This document shows, piece after piece, positions 33,437 to 41,406 of a stretch of DNA of 45,457 nucleotides. This DNA is from an uncultured Deinococcota bacterium (GTDB taxonomy: Bacteria; Deinococcota; Deinococci; Deinococcales; Trueperaceae). The position numbers were made by a program, and so were the translations under genes. The notes beneath the pieces were generated by a model, which worked only from the letters and a program-made list of their open reading frames with translations, made no database searches and was not told where the DNA came from. The stretch's first letter is position 1, and the number at the start of each line of letters is the position of its first letter. The DNA is taken from assembly GCA_947311535.1 (NCBI GenBank), contig CAMZLP010000008.1, forward strand, positions 1 through 45,457, read 5' to 3'.

Positions 33437-34257
33437 GTGTTGTTACGGTCACTAAGAATCGCAAGGAAATACTTTCGCGCAAGCTCGAGAGTATCCAAAA
33501 TCAAAGCCTTGAAAAGCCACAGTTTGAGTTAATCTTGCTAGACAATAATTCGACAGATGGCACAAAAGAAGTTCTTAAAGATTTAAGCCTTGACTACAAA
33601 ATCAAGCTTATTAATTCGGATATTGATTTGCCGATTACAAAAGCTCGCAATCTTTGCGTTCAAGCTGCTAGCGGCAATTATCTTTACTTAAGTGACGATG
33701 ATTGCATTTTAGAGCCAGATGTTTTAGAACAGCATTTGGCTATGCAAAAGAGGCAGCCTTGTGTGAGCTTGGGGGCAATTATTTTTGAAGATGATAATGC
33801 TGTTAAATGGCAGCCCTCGGCTAAATATTGGTACACCAACGGAGCTAATACCAGTTTGCCCAAAGAAGCTTTTGAGGCAGTTGGTGGTTTTGATGAAGAT
33901 TTAAGAACATATGGTCTAGAAGATTTATTGCTGGGTTATGAGCTCGGTTTAAAGAATCTTGCTTTTAGAGTATTGCCCGAGGCAGTTGTGCATCATATTG
34001 GCAAAAGCCCGCTAACTGGCCATGATCTATCAAAAGCCTTTAGCGCTGGTAAAAATAGTGTAATTGTGAGTCAAAAATACCCTGAACTTAGTTTTAGGCT
34101 GGGTATTACAAATTGGCTTATCTGGTTTAAAAAAGTTTTGTATTTATCGCCACTACAAGTAATTACTAAGAGATTTATAGAAAATTTTGATTATGAACGA
34201 GTTTACCTGTTGGCTGTGCTCGAGCAAAAGCAAATTATGGAGGAAGAAAATGTCTAA
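33427..34257 (+). CDS. Family 2 (GT-A fold) glycosyltransferase
   Basis: This 276-aa sugar-nucleotide-dependent transferase has the N-terminal EISVVTVTKNRKEIL strand and nucleotide-binding LLDNNSTDGTKEV. The DxD-type metal motif is in YLYLSDDDCILEPD, followed by the acceptor-region FEAVGGFDEDLRTYGLEDLLLGYEL (ED catalytic base) and PEAVVHHIGKSP. No signal or strong membrane segment is present, so it works on the cytoplasmic face. It overlaps the preceding gene by 10 nt and trpD by 8 nt, so it belongs to the trp transcript. The acceptor is unknown, and its place between trpG and trpD is unusual. Confidence 0.9.
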   Translation: MEISVVTVTKNRKEILSRKLESIQNQSLEKPQFELILLDNNSTDGTKEVLKDLSLDYKIKLINSDIDLPITKARNLCVQAASGNYLYLSDDDCILEPDVLEQHLAMQKRQPCVSLGAIIFEDDNAVKWQPSAKYWYTNGANTSLPKEAFEAVGGFDEDLRTYGLEDLLLGYELGLKNLAFRVLPEAVVHHIGKSPLTGHDLSKAFSAGKNSVIVSQKYPELSFRLGITNWLIWFKKVLYLSPLQVITKRFIENFDYERVYLLAVLEQKQIMEEENV

Positions 34258-35275
34258 TTTAATCGTAGAAGAACTAAATAGAGTTTTTGACGGTGAAACC
34301 TTAAGCCGTGACGAGGCCAAAGAATTAATTGGCTTACTCATGGATGGCAAGCTAAGCCAAATACAAGCTGCTGCACTTTTGGCAGCTCTGCGTACTCGTG
34401 GTGAAACCGTTGCAGAGATTGTAGGCTTTGCCCAAGCTATGAGGGAGCGGGCAATCCCACTCAAAATTGATATTGATGAGCCTTTGTTGGACATAGTTGG
34501 TACTGGTGGAACGGGTATTAATACTTTTAATGTCAGCACCACAAGTATTTTTGTGGTGGCCGCAGCTGGTGTAAAAATAGCCAAGCACGGCAACCGCGGA
34601 GCAACTCGTAAATCTGGCTCAGCAGATGTCTTAGAAGAGCTAGGCGTGAACTTAAATCAAACTCCAGAACAACTCGAAGAATCTTTAAAAGAAGTGGGTT
34701 TAGCTTTTATGTTTGCTCGCAGCCATCACCCAGCTATGAAGTTTGTGGCGCCTATTCGCTCAGATTTAAAAGCCCGCACTATTTTTAATTCTCTGGGGCC
34801 ACTTACCAATCCGGCCAATGCCCGTTGGCAACTAATGGGTGTTTATGACCCCAAACTAACCGAAACCTTAGCTACGGTTTTGCAGGGTTTGGGTTTAAAA
34901 CGTGCTTTGGTGGTGCATGGTTCTGGTTTAGATGAGATGACCGTAGCAGGGGAGACGATTGTCTCCGAACTAAAAGATGGCCAAATTACTAACTATACAG
35001 TTAAACCTGAGGACTTTGCTTTGGGGCGTTATGAGCTGCATGAGCTATTGGGCTCGAGCCCAAGCGAAAATGCCAAAACGATTAAGTCTATTCTTGCAGG
35101 AAAAACTCATGGAGCTAAAAGAGATATTATTTTGCTAAACTCTGGGGCAGCACTCTATTTAGTTGATAAAGCTAAGAGCATTAAAGACGGTGTTGAGTTG
35201 GCCGCAAAATTGATTGATAGTGGAAAAGCTTCTGAAAAATTAAAAGACTATATTGAATTCAATAGCAGGCTTTAG
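34250..35275 (+). CDS. trpD: Anthranilate phosphoribosyltransferase (TrpD)
   Basis: This 341-aa enzyme transfers phosphoribose from PRPP to anthranilate. The start at 34250 has GGAGG upstream, inside the end of the glycosyltransferase gene; a longer reading from 34187 lies out of any ribosome site. Motifs: DIVGTGGTGINTFNVST (PRPP loop), KHGNRGATRKSGSADVLE, FMFARSHHPAMKFV and RTIFNSLGPLTNPA. It is the last gene of the operon; trpC, trpF, trpB and trpA are not in the window. Its stop overlaps the stop of the convergent nnr gene. A GGCTCGAGCC palindrome is read as Gly-Ser-Ser. Confidence 0.97.
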   Translation: MSNLIVEELNRVFDGETLSRDEAKELIGLLMDGKLSQIQAAALLAALRTRGETVAEIVGFAQAMRERAIPLKIDIDEPLLDIVGTGGTGINTFNVSTTSIFVVAAAGVKIAKHGNRGATRKSGSADVLEELGVNLNQTPEQLEESLKEVGLAFMFARSHHPAMKFVAPIRSDLKARTIFNSLGPLTNPANARWQLMGVYDPKLTETLATVLQGLGLKRALVVHGSGLDEMTVAGETIVSELKDGQITNYTVKPEDFALGRYELHELLGSSPSENAKTIKSILAGKTHGAKRDIILLNSGAALYLVDKAKSIKDGVELAAKLIDSGKASEKLKDYIEFNSRL

Positions 35276-36753
35276 CTTAAGCTTAAATCTTTCCAAACCT
35301 TAGCAAAGGAATTCAGCAAATCACCGGCAACTAAGCCATTGCCATATTTCTGAGCAGCCAATTCACCGGCTTTACCGTGAATATAAACGGCTGCTGCAGT
35401 TGCCCGCAAAATATTATCAGCTTGAGCCACAAAAGCCCCGATAACTCCTGATAAAACGTCACCGCTGCCAGCTGTAGCCATGCCTGGATGCCCAGCGGTG
35501 CTTAGATATACAAGATTGCCATCGCTTATTACCGTAGTGGCAGACTTTAGCACCGTGGTGGTATGGAATTTTTTGCTAATTGCCAGTGCTGCTTTAATGG
35601 GGTCTTTGGCGATTTCTTGAGAGTTTGTTTCTAATAGAGCGGCAGCTTCGCCAAAATGTGGAGTCAAAATGCATCTACCATGCGTTTTGACAGCATCAAG
35701 CCATTGCTTATGATTTGCCAGTGCTGAAGCGTCAATTACGCTAGGTTTGGTCGAAAGCGGGATAATATCTTTAACTAAGTTTGTAATATCATTGTTCAAG
35801 CCAGGGCCAATTACTCTGACCGAGGCGTATTTTTCATCAATATTTTTTATATCCGTCAAACTGTTCTTTGCAGAGAGCTTTTTAAAAATAATCTCGGGCC
35901 AGCTATTCTTAAAGCGATCTGTACTAGCTAAAGTTACTAAGCCTGCCCCAGCTCTTAAACTTGCCCGAGAAGCCAGCTCGGCTGCTCCGGCATAGTCAGC
36001 TGAGCCAGCGATTAGTAAAACTGTGCCTACCTTGTATTTGTGAGTATTAGCCATTCTTCGGGTTAAAAAGTTTTTTATGGTTTTTGTGTCTAATAGGCAA
36101 ATATTGGATTTTGCTTTTAAAATTTGTTTGGAGATAGCTATATTTACAACTCTAGTTTTGCCAAAAGCATATTTTGCTGGATAAAAAGCACTAGCAATTT
36201 TGGCTCCTGCCAATTGAACTGTTATATCGGCATCTATATGCTTGCCAATAATCTCGGCAGAATCGGCACTTATACCCGAGGGGATATCAATGCTTAAGAC
36301 AGGTTTTTTAGAAGCATTTATGAGCTCAATTATCTCGGCAATTTCAACACTTAAAGCTCGGCTTAGGCCGCTACCAAAGATTGCATCTATTACTAAGTCG
36401 GTTTTTTTTAGCTGTTTTACAAGTTGTTCTTTGTTTAGTTTTTTGCTTTTCCCTTTTAATAAGTAGTTATTACGGCTTGTGATTGATTCTGATGAATTTG
36501 GACTGTGGCTTTGCTCGAGCAAAGCCACATGTATCCCCTTATCTAAGAAATATCTCCCTACAGCATAGCCATCACCACCATTATTTCCTTTGCCACAAAG
36601 AATTAATACTTTTTTAGCCTTTGGGAATTCTTGTAAAGATACCTTAGCAACAGCTTTAGCAGCATTTTGCATCAGTGCAAGAGCAGTTGTACCTTGTTTT
36701 ATTGCTTGTTTATCAGCGGCCTGCATTTGCATGGCAGAAAATAGTCTTTTCAT
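35272..36753 (-). CDS. nnr: Bifunctional NAD(P)HX epimerase / dehydratase (metabolite repair)
   Basis: This 493-aa fusion repairs hydrated NAD(P)H. The N-terminal YjeF-type epimerase (about 1-215) has LCGKGNNGGDGYAVGRYF, DAIFGSGLSR and SIDIPSGISADS. The C-terminal ADP-dependent ribokinase-like dehydratase (about 225-493) has VLLIAGSADYAGAAELA, ILTPHFGEAAALL and TAGSGDVLSGVIGAF. The two-domain length is standard for bacteria. There is no Shine-Dalgarno; a TAAAAT -10 lies six bases before the ATG, so the mRNA is probably leaderless. The gene contains a 26-bp perfect palindrome around a GCTCGAGC core. Its end overlaps the trpD stop. Confidence 0.96.
   Translation of the reverse strand: MKRLFSAMQMQAADKQAIKQGTTALALMQNAAKAVAKVSLQEFPKAKKVLILCGKGNNGGDGYAVGRYFLDKGIHVALLEQSHSPNSSESITSRNNYLLKGKSKKLNKEQLVKQLKKTDLVIDAIFGSGLSRALSVEIAEIIELINASKKPVLSIDIPSGISADSAEIIGKHIDADITVQLAGAKIASAFYPAKYAFGKTRVVNIAISKQILKAKSNICLLDTKTIKNFLTRRMANTHKYKVGTVLLIAGSADYAGAAELASRASLRAGAGLVTLASTDRFKNSWPEIIFKKLSAKNSLTDIKNIDEKYASVRVIGPGLNNDITNLVKDIIPLSTKPSVIDASALANHKQWLDAVKTHGRCILTPHFGEAAALLETNSQEIAKDPIKAALAISKKFHTTTVLKSATTVISDGNLVYLSTAGHPGMATAGSGDVLSGVIGAFVAQADNILRATAAAVYIHGKAGELAAQKYGNGLVAGDLLNSFAKVWKDLSLS
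36504..36529. repeat. 26-bp perfect palindrome centred on GCTCGAGC
   Basis: TGTGGCTTTGCTC followed by its exact reverse complement GAGCAAAGCCACA. It lies inside nnr, coding around Ala-Leu-Leu-Glu-Gln-Ser. It is the longest uninterrupted extension of the iterated CTCGAG palindrome that I found in the window. Confidence 0.95.
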
Positions 36754-36759
36754 GTATTT

Positions 36760-36765
36760 ATTTTA
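36760..36765 (-). promoter_or_regulatory. -10 box of nnr (leaderless geometry)
   Basis: On the minus strand TAAAAT ends six bases before the ATG at 36753. No Shine-Dalgarno lies between, and the -35 is weak. Confidence 0.5.
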
Positions 36766-36859
36766 GCAAAGAATAATTATTCTATTGCTAGAAATTATTC
36801 AGTATGCCTAAAACGCTTTTTAGCATATTTTTCAGCTACAATGTAAACAAATATTTACT

Positions 36860-36868
36860 TGTTATATT
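36860..36868 (+). promoter_or_regulatory. Extended -10 promoter of pdxS
   Basis: TGT-TATATT fits an extended -10 (TGn plus hexamer). Transcription would start near 36875, giving a leader of about 10 nt that just accommodates the AGGAGG ribosome site. GTAAA/TTTAC arms at 36843-36858 could bind a regulator. Confidence 0.5.
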
Positions 36869-36885
36869 CGCAAGTAGGAGGAATT

Positions 36886-37776
36886 ATGTCAGAAACAATA
36901 ATTGGAAGTACAAAAGTAAAAACTGGCTTTGCCGAAATGTTTAAAGGCGGCGTAATAATGGACGTTGTCAACCCTGAGCAAGCCCGCATTGCCGAAGATG
37001 CAGGGGCAACCGCAGTAATGGCTTTAGAGCGCGTGCCAGCAGATATCCGCCGTGAGGGTGGCGTATCTCGTATGAGTAATCCTGAAATGGTTGAAGGTAT
37101 AATTGACGCTGTTTCTATCCCAGTTATGGCTAAGGTGCGTATTGGTCATTATGTTGAAGCCCAGATTATTGAATCTTTGGGGGTTGACTTTGTTGATGAA
37201 TCAGAAGTTTTAACTCCTGCTGACGAAGCCTATCATATTTACAAGCATGATTTTAAGGTTCCTTTTGTTTGTGGTGCCACTAATATTGGCGAGGCGCTTA
37301 GACGTATTGCTGAAGGTGCTGCTATGATTCGCACCAAAGGTGAAGCAGGCACCGGTAATGTTGTAGAAGCAGTAAGGCATGCCAGAAGCGTTTTAGGCTC
37401 AATCAAATCAATTGCAAGTATGCCCAAAGAAGAGCTAATGACTTTTGCTAAAGACCATGGCGCTCCTTATGATTTGGTTTTATATGTTCACGAACACGCT
37501 AAATTGCCAGTAGTCAACTTTGCAGCTGGCGGGGTAGCTACTCCGGCCGATGCTGCTCTTATGATGCAACTTGGTTTGGACGGGGTATTTGTCGGTTCTG
37601 GAATCTTTAAATCTGGTGACCCAGCTAAGCGTGCTCAAGCTATTGTAAAAGCCGTAACTCATTTTGATAACCCAGACATATTGGCTGATGTTTCACGTAA
37701 CTTAGGTGAAGCGATGGTTGGTATTAATATTGATACTTTGCCAGAAGAAGAGCTTTTGGCCAAACGTGGTTGGTAA
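36886..37776 (+). CDS. pdxS: PdxS, synthase subunit of pyridoxal 5'-phosphate synthase
   Basis: This 296-aa (beta/alpha)8 enzyme builds PLP from ribose 5-phosphate, glyceraldehyde 3-phosphate and ammonia from PdxT. The start at 36886 follows AGGAGG; an upstream ATG at 36859 precedes that site. Highly conserved segments: [50 protein letters not shown] (substrate-binding Lys), [11 protein letters not shown] and [14 protein letters not shown]. Full length. pdxT is 8 kb upstream in a different unit. No GCTCGAGC is found within. Confidence 0.98.
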   Translation: MSETIIGSTKVKTGFAEMFKGGVIMDVVNPEQARIAEDAGATAVMALERVPADIRREGGVSRMSNPEMVEGIIDAVSIPVMAKVRIGHYVEAQIIESLGVDFVDESEVLTPADEAYHIYKHDFKVPFVCGATNIGEALRRIAEGAAMIRTKGEAGTGNVVEAVRHARSVLGSIKSIASMPKEELMTFAKDHGAPYDLVLYVHEHAKLPVVNFAAGGVATPADAALMMQLGLDGVFVGSGIFKSGDPAKRAQAIVKAVTHFDNPDILADVSRNLGEAMVGINIDTLPEEELLAKRGW

Positions 37777-37816
37777 TCTAAGAATTTTAATAAACAAGAA
37801 GGATAGAATCTAAATA

Positions 37817-40012
37817 GTGATTTTTCGTAAGATTTTACAAACTCTCTTTATTATAGTATTGGTTCCGCTATTATCCGTTGCTGCTTTTTTGATTGCTGCA
37901 TCTTTTAAATGGGCCAATGAGTTACCAGATTTGGCAGCGCTTGACTCTTTAGATGTAACAGTTACCTCACAAATATTCTCGCGTGAGGGGCAGCAAATTG
38001 GTGAAATACTACCTGTTATCGGTGAAAACAGAGAAACGACTAATCGTATTCCTGTTTCTTTAGATGAAGTTTCACCAGCAGTATTAGAAGCATTTGTTGC
38101 TTACGAAGATGACCAATTTTTTAATCACTATGGTTTTGACCTACCCGGAATAATTAAAGGCATACTTTCAGAAGCATTTGATACAACTGGTCGAGGTGGT
38201 TCTACTATAACTACGCAAGTTGTAAAAAACACCTTACTTAGTGATATTGCGAGTGAGCATTCTATTGAACGCAAGATAAAAGAAGTAATGCTAGCAGTAG
38301 AATTAGAACGCAGGCTTACTAAGCCTGAAATATTGCAACGATACATCAATGTTGTATTTTGGGGTGGGCAAGTTTATGGTATTCGTTCGGCTGCTGAGGC
38401 ATATTTTGACAAAGAGCCGATTGAGCTTAGTTTGGCTCAAGGTTTATATTTAGCAAGGTTATTACCAGCTCCTAATGCCAGACATAAAGAGTTTGAAAAG
38501 ACTCGAGCCTCTATGAGGATAGTATTGGACAAAATGGTAGAGCAAAATACCATTAGTGCCGATGCTGCTCGAGCAGCTTGGCTCGAGCCATTGCAACCCC
38601 GCGGTTGGAAAGTACAGTACGATGGCGAGGGTAGTATAGTAACAGCAGAGAGTACCGGAGAACCCCCAGTAGCTAAAAAGACACTGAGCTCGAGCCTGTC
38701 CGATGGCATCATAATTGCCGTCAGGAATTGGTTGTTAGAGCATTTTGGTGAAGAAATTGTTTTTAATAGAGGCGGGCTTAAAGTATATACAACTATTAAC
38801 GCTCGAGTCCAAGAAGCCGCTATTGAAGTCTCGGCGAATGCCGAATTACCAGAGGGTGCTCAACTTGCATTTGTAGGTTTAGACCCCCAAACTGGCGAGG
38901 TTTTGGCGATTATGGGAGAGCATGTTATCCCAGGAGAAAAATCAGATGAATTTAATAGAGCTTTACAAGCCAAAAGACAACCTGGAAGTTCTTTTAAACC
39001 AATAACTTACGCCACAGCAATAGAAGTTGCTGGTTTTACTCAAGCAACTGTACTCTTAGATGAAGAAACTGCGTTTTTGACTCCAGGGCAGCCTGCATAT
39101 AGACCTAATAATCATGATAATAAATGGTTTGGATTAAAAACATTACGCTATCATATGGATACCTCAAGAAATATCCCAGCTATTTTGGCTTTAGAGGCAG
39201 CAACCCCGCAAGAGGTTGCCAATAGGGCAATTGAACTTGGCTATCAAGATGTAAATCCATATTACTCAATTGCAATAGGTACTATTGAAACGACTCCATT
39301 GCAACATGCAGCAGCTTTTGGGGCATTTGCAAATGCTGGTGTCAAAATGGAGCCGTACTTTGTACAAAGAGTAGAAGATATTGATGGCAACGTTCTTTAT
39401 GAAGCTAAAGCTCGTGGTACCAGAGTTTGGACGGAACAAACGGCTTATATAGTTTTAGATTTATTGCATGCTAATGCCAATGATGGTATTGGTTTTAGCC
39501 AGCGAGCCAGATTACCAGACCGCTGGGTTGGCGGTAAAACAGGCACTACTAATAATGAAAAAGATATATGGTTTGCCGGAGTAACTCCTGGTTTTGTCTC
39601 AGCAGTTTGGATTGGCTATGATGATGGTAGCCCAATTCCTAAAAAAATGCCCGCTTCACAAACCAGGGCAGGAGATGGAAGGGTAAATAGCTCTCGCCAA
39701 CCAGTTTATATCTGGCATGATTTTGTCGAGGGTGCAATTAGCCACTTGCCAAACCTACCCGATGAATTCCCAAAACCAGAAGGTATTATTTTTAGAAGAT
39801 TTGATAATGAAACTGGCGCCCCTAGCAATTCGGGAGTATTAGGAGCATTTAGAACAACTGATAGCTTACGTAGCTCAGCTATCACACCCGAGATGAAACT
39901 TAGGATTGCTTTGGATAGCCGCACAAATCAGCGAGCAACAGCAGAAACGCCGCGTGAGTTTATAAAATATATTGATATTAAACCCAATGAAATTAATAAG
40001 TATTTGAATTAA
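37817..40012 (+). CDS. Class A penicillin-binding protein (PBP1A-like transglycosylase/transpeptidase)
   Basis: This 731-aa bifunctional murein synthase is anchored by an N-terminal membrane helix (residues about 5-30), with catalytic domains outside. The GT51 transglycosylase part has EDDQFFNHYGFDLPGI (catalytic Glu) and RGGSTITTQVVKN. The transpeptidase part has the three active-site motifs: SSFK in RQPGSSFKPITYA, SRN in DTSRNIPA and KTG in GGKTGTTNNEKD. It starts with GTG; a distant AAGGA lies about 13 bases upstream. The C-terminus is short, without PASTA repeats. Five CTCGAG palindromes fall within 306 bases (38502-38807), the densest cluster in the window, in the linker between the two catalytic domains. 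Confidence 0.95.
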   Translation: MIFRKILQTLFIIVLVPLLSVAAFLIAASFKWANELPDLAALDSLDVTVTSQIFSREGQQIGEILPVIGENRETTNRIPVSLDEVSPAVLEAFVAYEDDQFFNHYGFDLPGIIKGILSEAFDTTGRGGSTITTQVVKNTLLSDIASEHSIERKIKEVMLAVELERRLTKPEILQRYINVVFWGGQVYGIRSAAEAYFDKEPIELSLAQGLYLARLLPAPNARHKEFEKTRASMRIVLDKMVEQNTISADAARAAWLEPLQPRGWKVQYDGEGSIVTAESTGEPPVAKKTLSSSLSDGIIIAVRNWLLEHFGEEIVFNRGGLKVYTTINARVQEAAIEVSANAELPEGAQLAFVGLDPQTGEVLAIMGEHVIPGEKSDEFNRALQAKRQPGSSFKPITYATAIEVAGFTQATVLLDEETAFLTPGQPAYRPNNHDNKWFGLKTLRYHMDTSRNIPAILALEAATPQEVANRAIELGYQDVNPYYSIAIGTIETTPLQHAAAFGAFANAGVKMEPYFVQRVEDIDGNVLYEAKARGTRVWTEQTAYIVLDLLHANANDGIGFSQRARLPDRWVGGKTGTTNNEKDIWFAGVTPGFVSAVWIGYDDGSPIPKKMPASQTRAGDGRVNSSRQPVYIWHDFVEGAISHLPNLPDEFPKPEGIIFRRFDNETGAPSNSGVLGAFRTTDSLRSSAITPEMKLRIALDSRTNQRATAETPREFIKYIDIKPNEINKYLN
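38502..38807. repeat. Dense cluster of CTCGAG palindromes in the PBP gene
   Basis: CTCGAG occurs at 38502, 38568, 38582, 38689 and 38802. The copy at 38568 is extended to the 14-bp perfect palindrome GCTGCTCGAGCAGC, and the copy 14 bases on is TGGCTCGAGCCA. They occupy the less conserved linker-coding segment. Confidence 0.9.
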
Positions 40013-40052
40013 TGCAATTATACAAAGATAGGTTTTTATTGCTACAAAATGT

Positions 40053-40058
40053 TAAAAT
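40053..40058 (+). promoter_or_regulatory. -10 box of the P1 peptidase gene (leaderless geometry)
   Basis: TAAAAT ends five bases before the ATG at 40064, with no Shine-Dalgarno. The -35 is not clear. Confidence 0.5.
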
Positions 40059-40063
40059 AGTTT

Positions 40064-40978
40064 ATGACAGATAACTCAACCATTACCGCAATTGATGGTT
40101 TAAAAGTAGGGCATTATAGCAATTTTGAGGCAAAAACTGGTTGTACGGTTTTACTTTGCCCAGCCGAAGGTTGTATGGCTTCAGGTTTTGTTTTGGGTTC
40201 TGCCCCAGGAGGACGGGAAATATCGTTATTACAACCTGAAAAAAGCGTAGATAGGATTGATGCTATTGTTTTAGCTGGGGGCAGTGCTTTTGGTCTAGAA
40301 GCAGCTAGCGGAGTAATGCGTTATTTAAAAGAGCAAAATCGAGGTTTTGAAACTCCTTTTGGGCCCATGCCTATAGTACCTTCGGCTGTAATTTATGATT
40401 TGCCAGCAGGGAGTTCTGAGGTATACCCAACTGCTGAGTCGGGTATATCAGCTGCAAGGTCTGCATCTGATAGAGCGGTTGAACTAGGCCGAGTTGGAGT
40501 GGGTACTGGTGCGCTTGTTGGTAAGTATTTGGGCTTTGAACATTGTTCTTATGGTGCAATTGGTAGTGCCGTTGTAGAAGTTGGCAAAGCCAAGGTTGCT
40601 GCTCTGGTAGTTACAAATGCGGTTGGAGATATTGTAGACCCAGATAGTGGACAGATTGTGGCAGGCTCGAGCCTAGCCAATTCTAACTATGATATTGATT
40701 CTCTTTTGGCTTTTGCTGCTACTAATACTACTTTGGCAATAGTAGCTACTGATGCAATTATTACCAAAGCTCAAGCTTATGCACTTTCTCAAACAGCTCA
40801 TATTGGTATTGCTCGAGTAACTAGACCATCACATACTATTTATGATGGCGATACTAGCTTTACTATTTCCACCCAAAAAATTGCCGATATTCCGCTAATG
40901 GCATTGAGCGTAGCTGTGCAAGAGGTGGTTGCTAAAGCGATTATTAAAGGTGTAAAGCTTGCTAATAAAATAAAATAG
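40064..40978 (+). CDS. P1/S58-family aminopeptidase (DmpA-like)
   Basis: This 304-aa Ntn-hydrolase-like peptidase belongs to the family of DmpA and beta-peptidyl aminopeptidases, which self-cleave to expose a nucleophile and act on N-terminal residues or small amides. Family segments: GLKVGHYSNFEAKTGCTVL, GGREISLLQPEKSVDRIDAIVLAGGSAFGLEAASGVM (spread over 45-90), GVGTGALVGKYLG and ATNTTLAIVATDA. The NTT motif marks the processing site and likely nucleophilic Thr (Ser in DmpA itself). HTIYDGDTSF near the C-terminus is also typical. No signal peptide, so cytoplasmic. Full length; the substrate is unknown. Confidence 0.93.
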   Translation: MTDNSTITAIDGLKVGHYSNFEAKTGCTVLLCPAEGCMASGFVLGSAPGGREISLLQPEKSVDRIDAIVLAGGSAFGLEAASGVMRYLKEQNRGFETPFGPMPIVPSAVIYDLPAGSSEVYPTAESGISAARSASDRAVELGRVGVGTGALVGKYLGFEHCSYGAIGSAVVEVGKAKVAALVVTNAVGDIVDPDSGQIVAGSSLANSNYDIDSLLAFAATNTTLAIVATDAIITKAQAYALSQTAHIGIARVTRPSHTIYDGDTSFTISTQKIADIPLMALSVAVQEVVAKAIIKGVKLANKIK

Positions 40979-41030
40979 AGCAATTGCTTTATTAAGCTTA
41001 TTTGACCTTTTCTTGTGGTTTAATTAATAA

Positions 41031-41192
41031 ATGGACGATAGACATATCGAGCTAGCCAAACACTTTATAGAGCTTAATAATCCTAAACGTACCTTGCTTG
41101 AATTGGCAAAAGCCAATCAATATTTTTTTGATTATTGGTACTTAACAGCAAGGATATTGACTAAAAATTGCAAATCGAATCCAAGGACTTAG
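41031..41192 (+). pseudogene. Short TPR-like ORF, possible gene remnant
   Basis: A 53-codon ORF begins MDDRHIELAKHFIELNNPKR and continues TLLELAKANQYFFDYWYLTA. This resembles the first one or two helices of a tetratricopeptide protein. It then stops after 53 codons and overlaps the end of the convergent small ORF by 32 bp. No ribosome site is seen. It is most likely a truncated remnant or a chance ORF. Confidence 0.3.
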
Positions 41193-41370
41193 AAGATAAG
41201 CTTGATAACCTAAAAATAATGCTGGCATTTACTTGAGTACCATTATTTTGAACTTCAATTATTTCTGCCTTGCTATCAAAAACCACTATGCTGGCTACTC
41301 CTAATGCCAAAACTACCAGAATTACGCCAAATATTAATGCTATTTTAGATTTTTTTGTAAATGCTTTCAT
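41161..41370 (-). CDS. Small single-pass membrane protein
   Basis: This 69-aa ORF has a basic N-terminus (MKAFTKKSK) and one strong membrane helix (IALIFGVILVVLALGVASIVV), followed by about 40 polar residues. It resembles a signal anchor or type II small membrane protein. It lacks a clear Shine-Dalgarno. A GCTCGAGT palindrome lies 15 bases upstream, and hisS ends 36 bases beyond, on the same strand. The function is unknown. Confidence 0.5.
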   Translation of the reverse strand: MKAFTKKSKIALIFGVILVVLALGVASIVVFDSKAEIIEVQNNGTQVNASIIFRLSSLSSKSLDSICNF

Positions 41371-41406
41371 AGCTTAGTAATTGGGCTCGAGTCGATTAAA
41401 ATCTTA

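Noticed and set aside
2060-38807. CRISPR array
   Set aside because: The recurring CTCGAG palindromes and short tandem copies have no regular spacing with unique spacers, and no cas gene is present.
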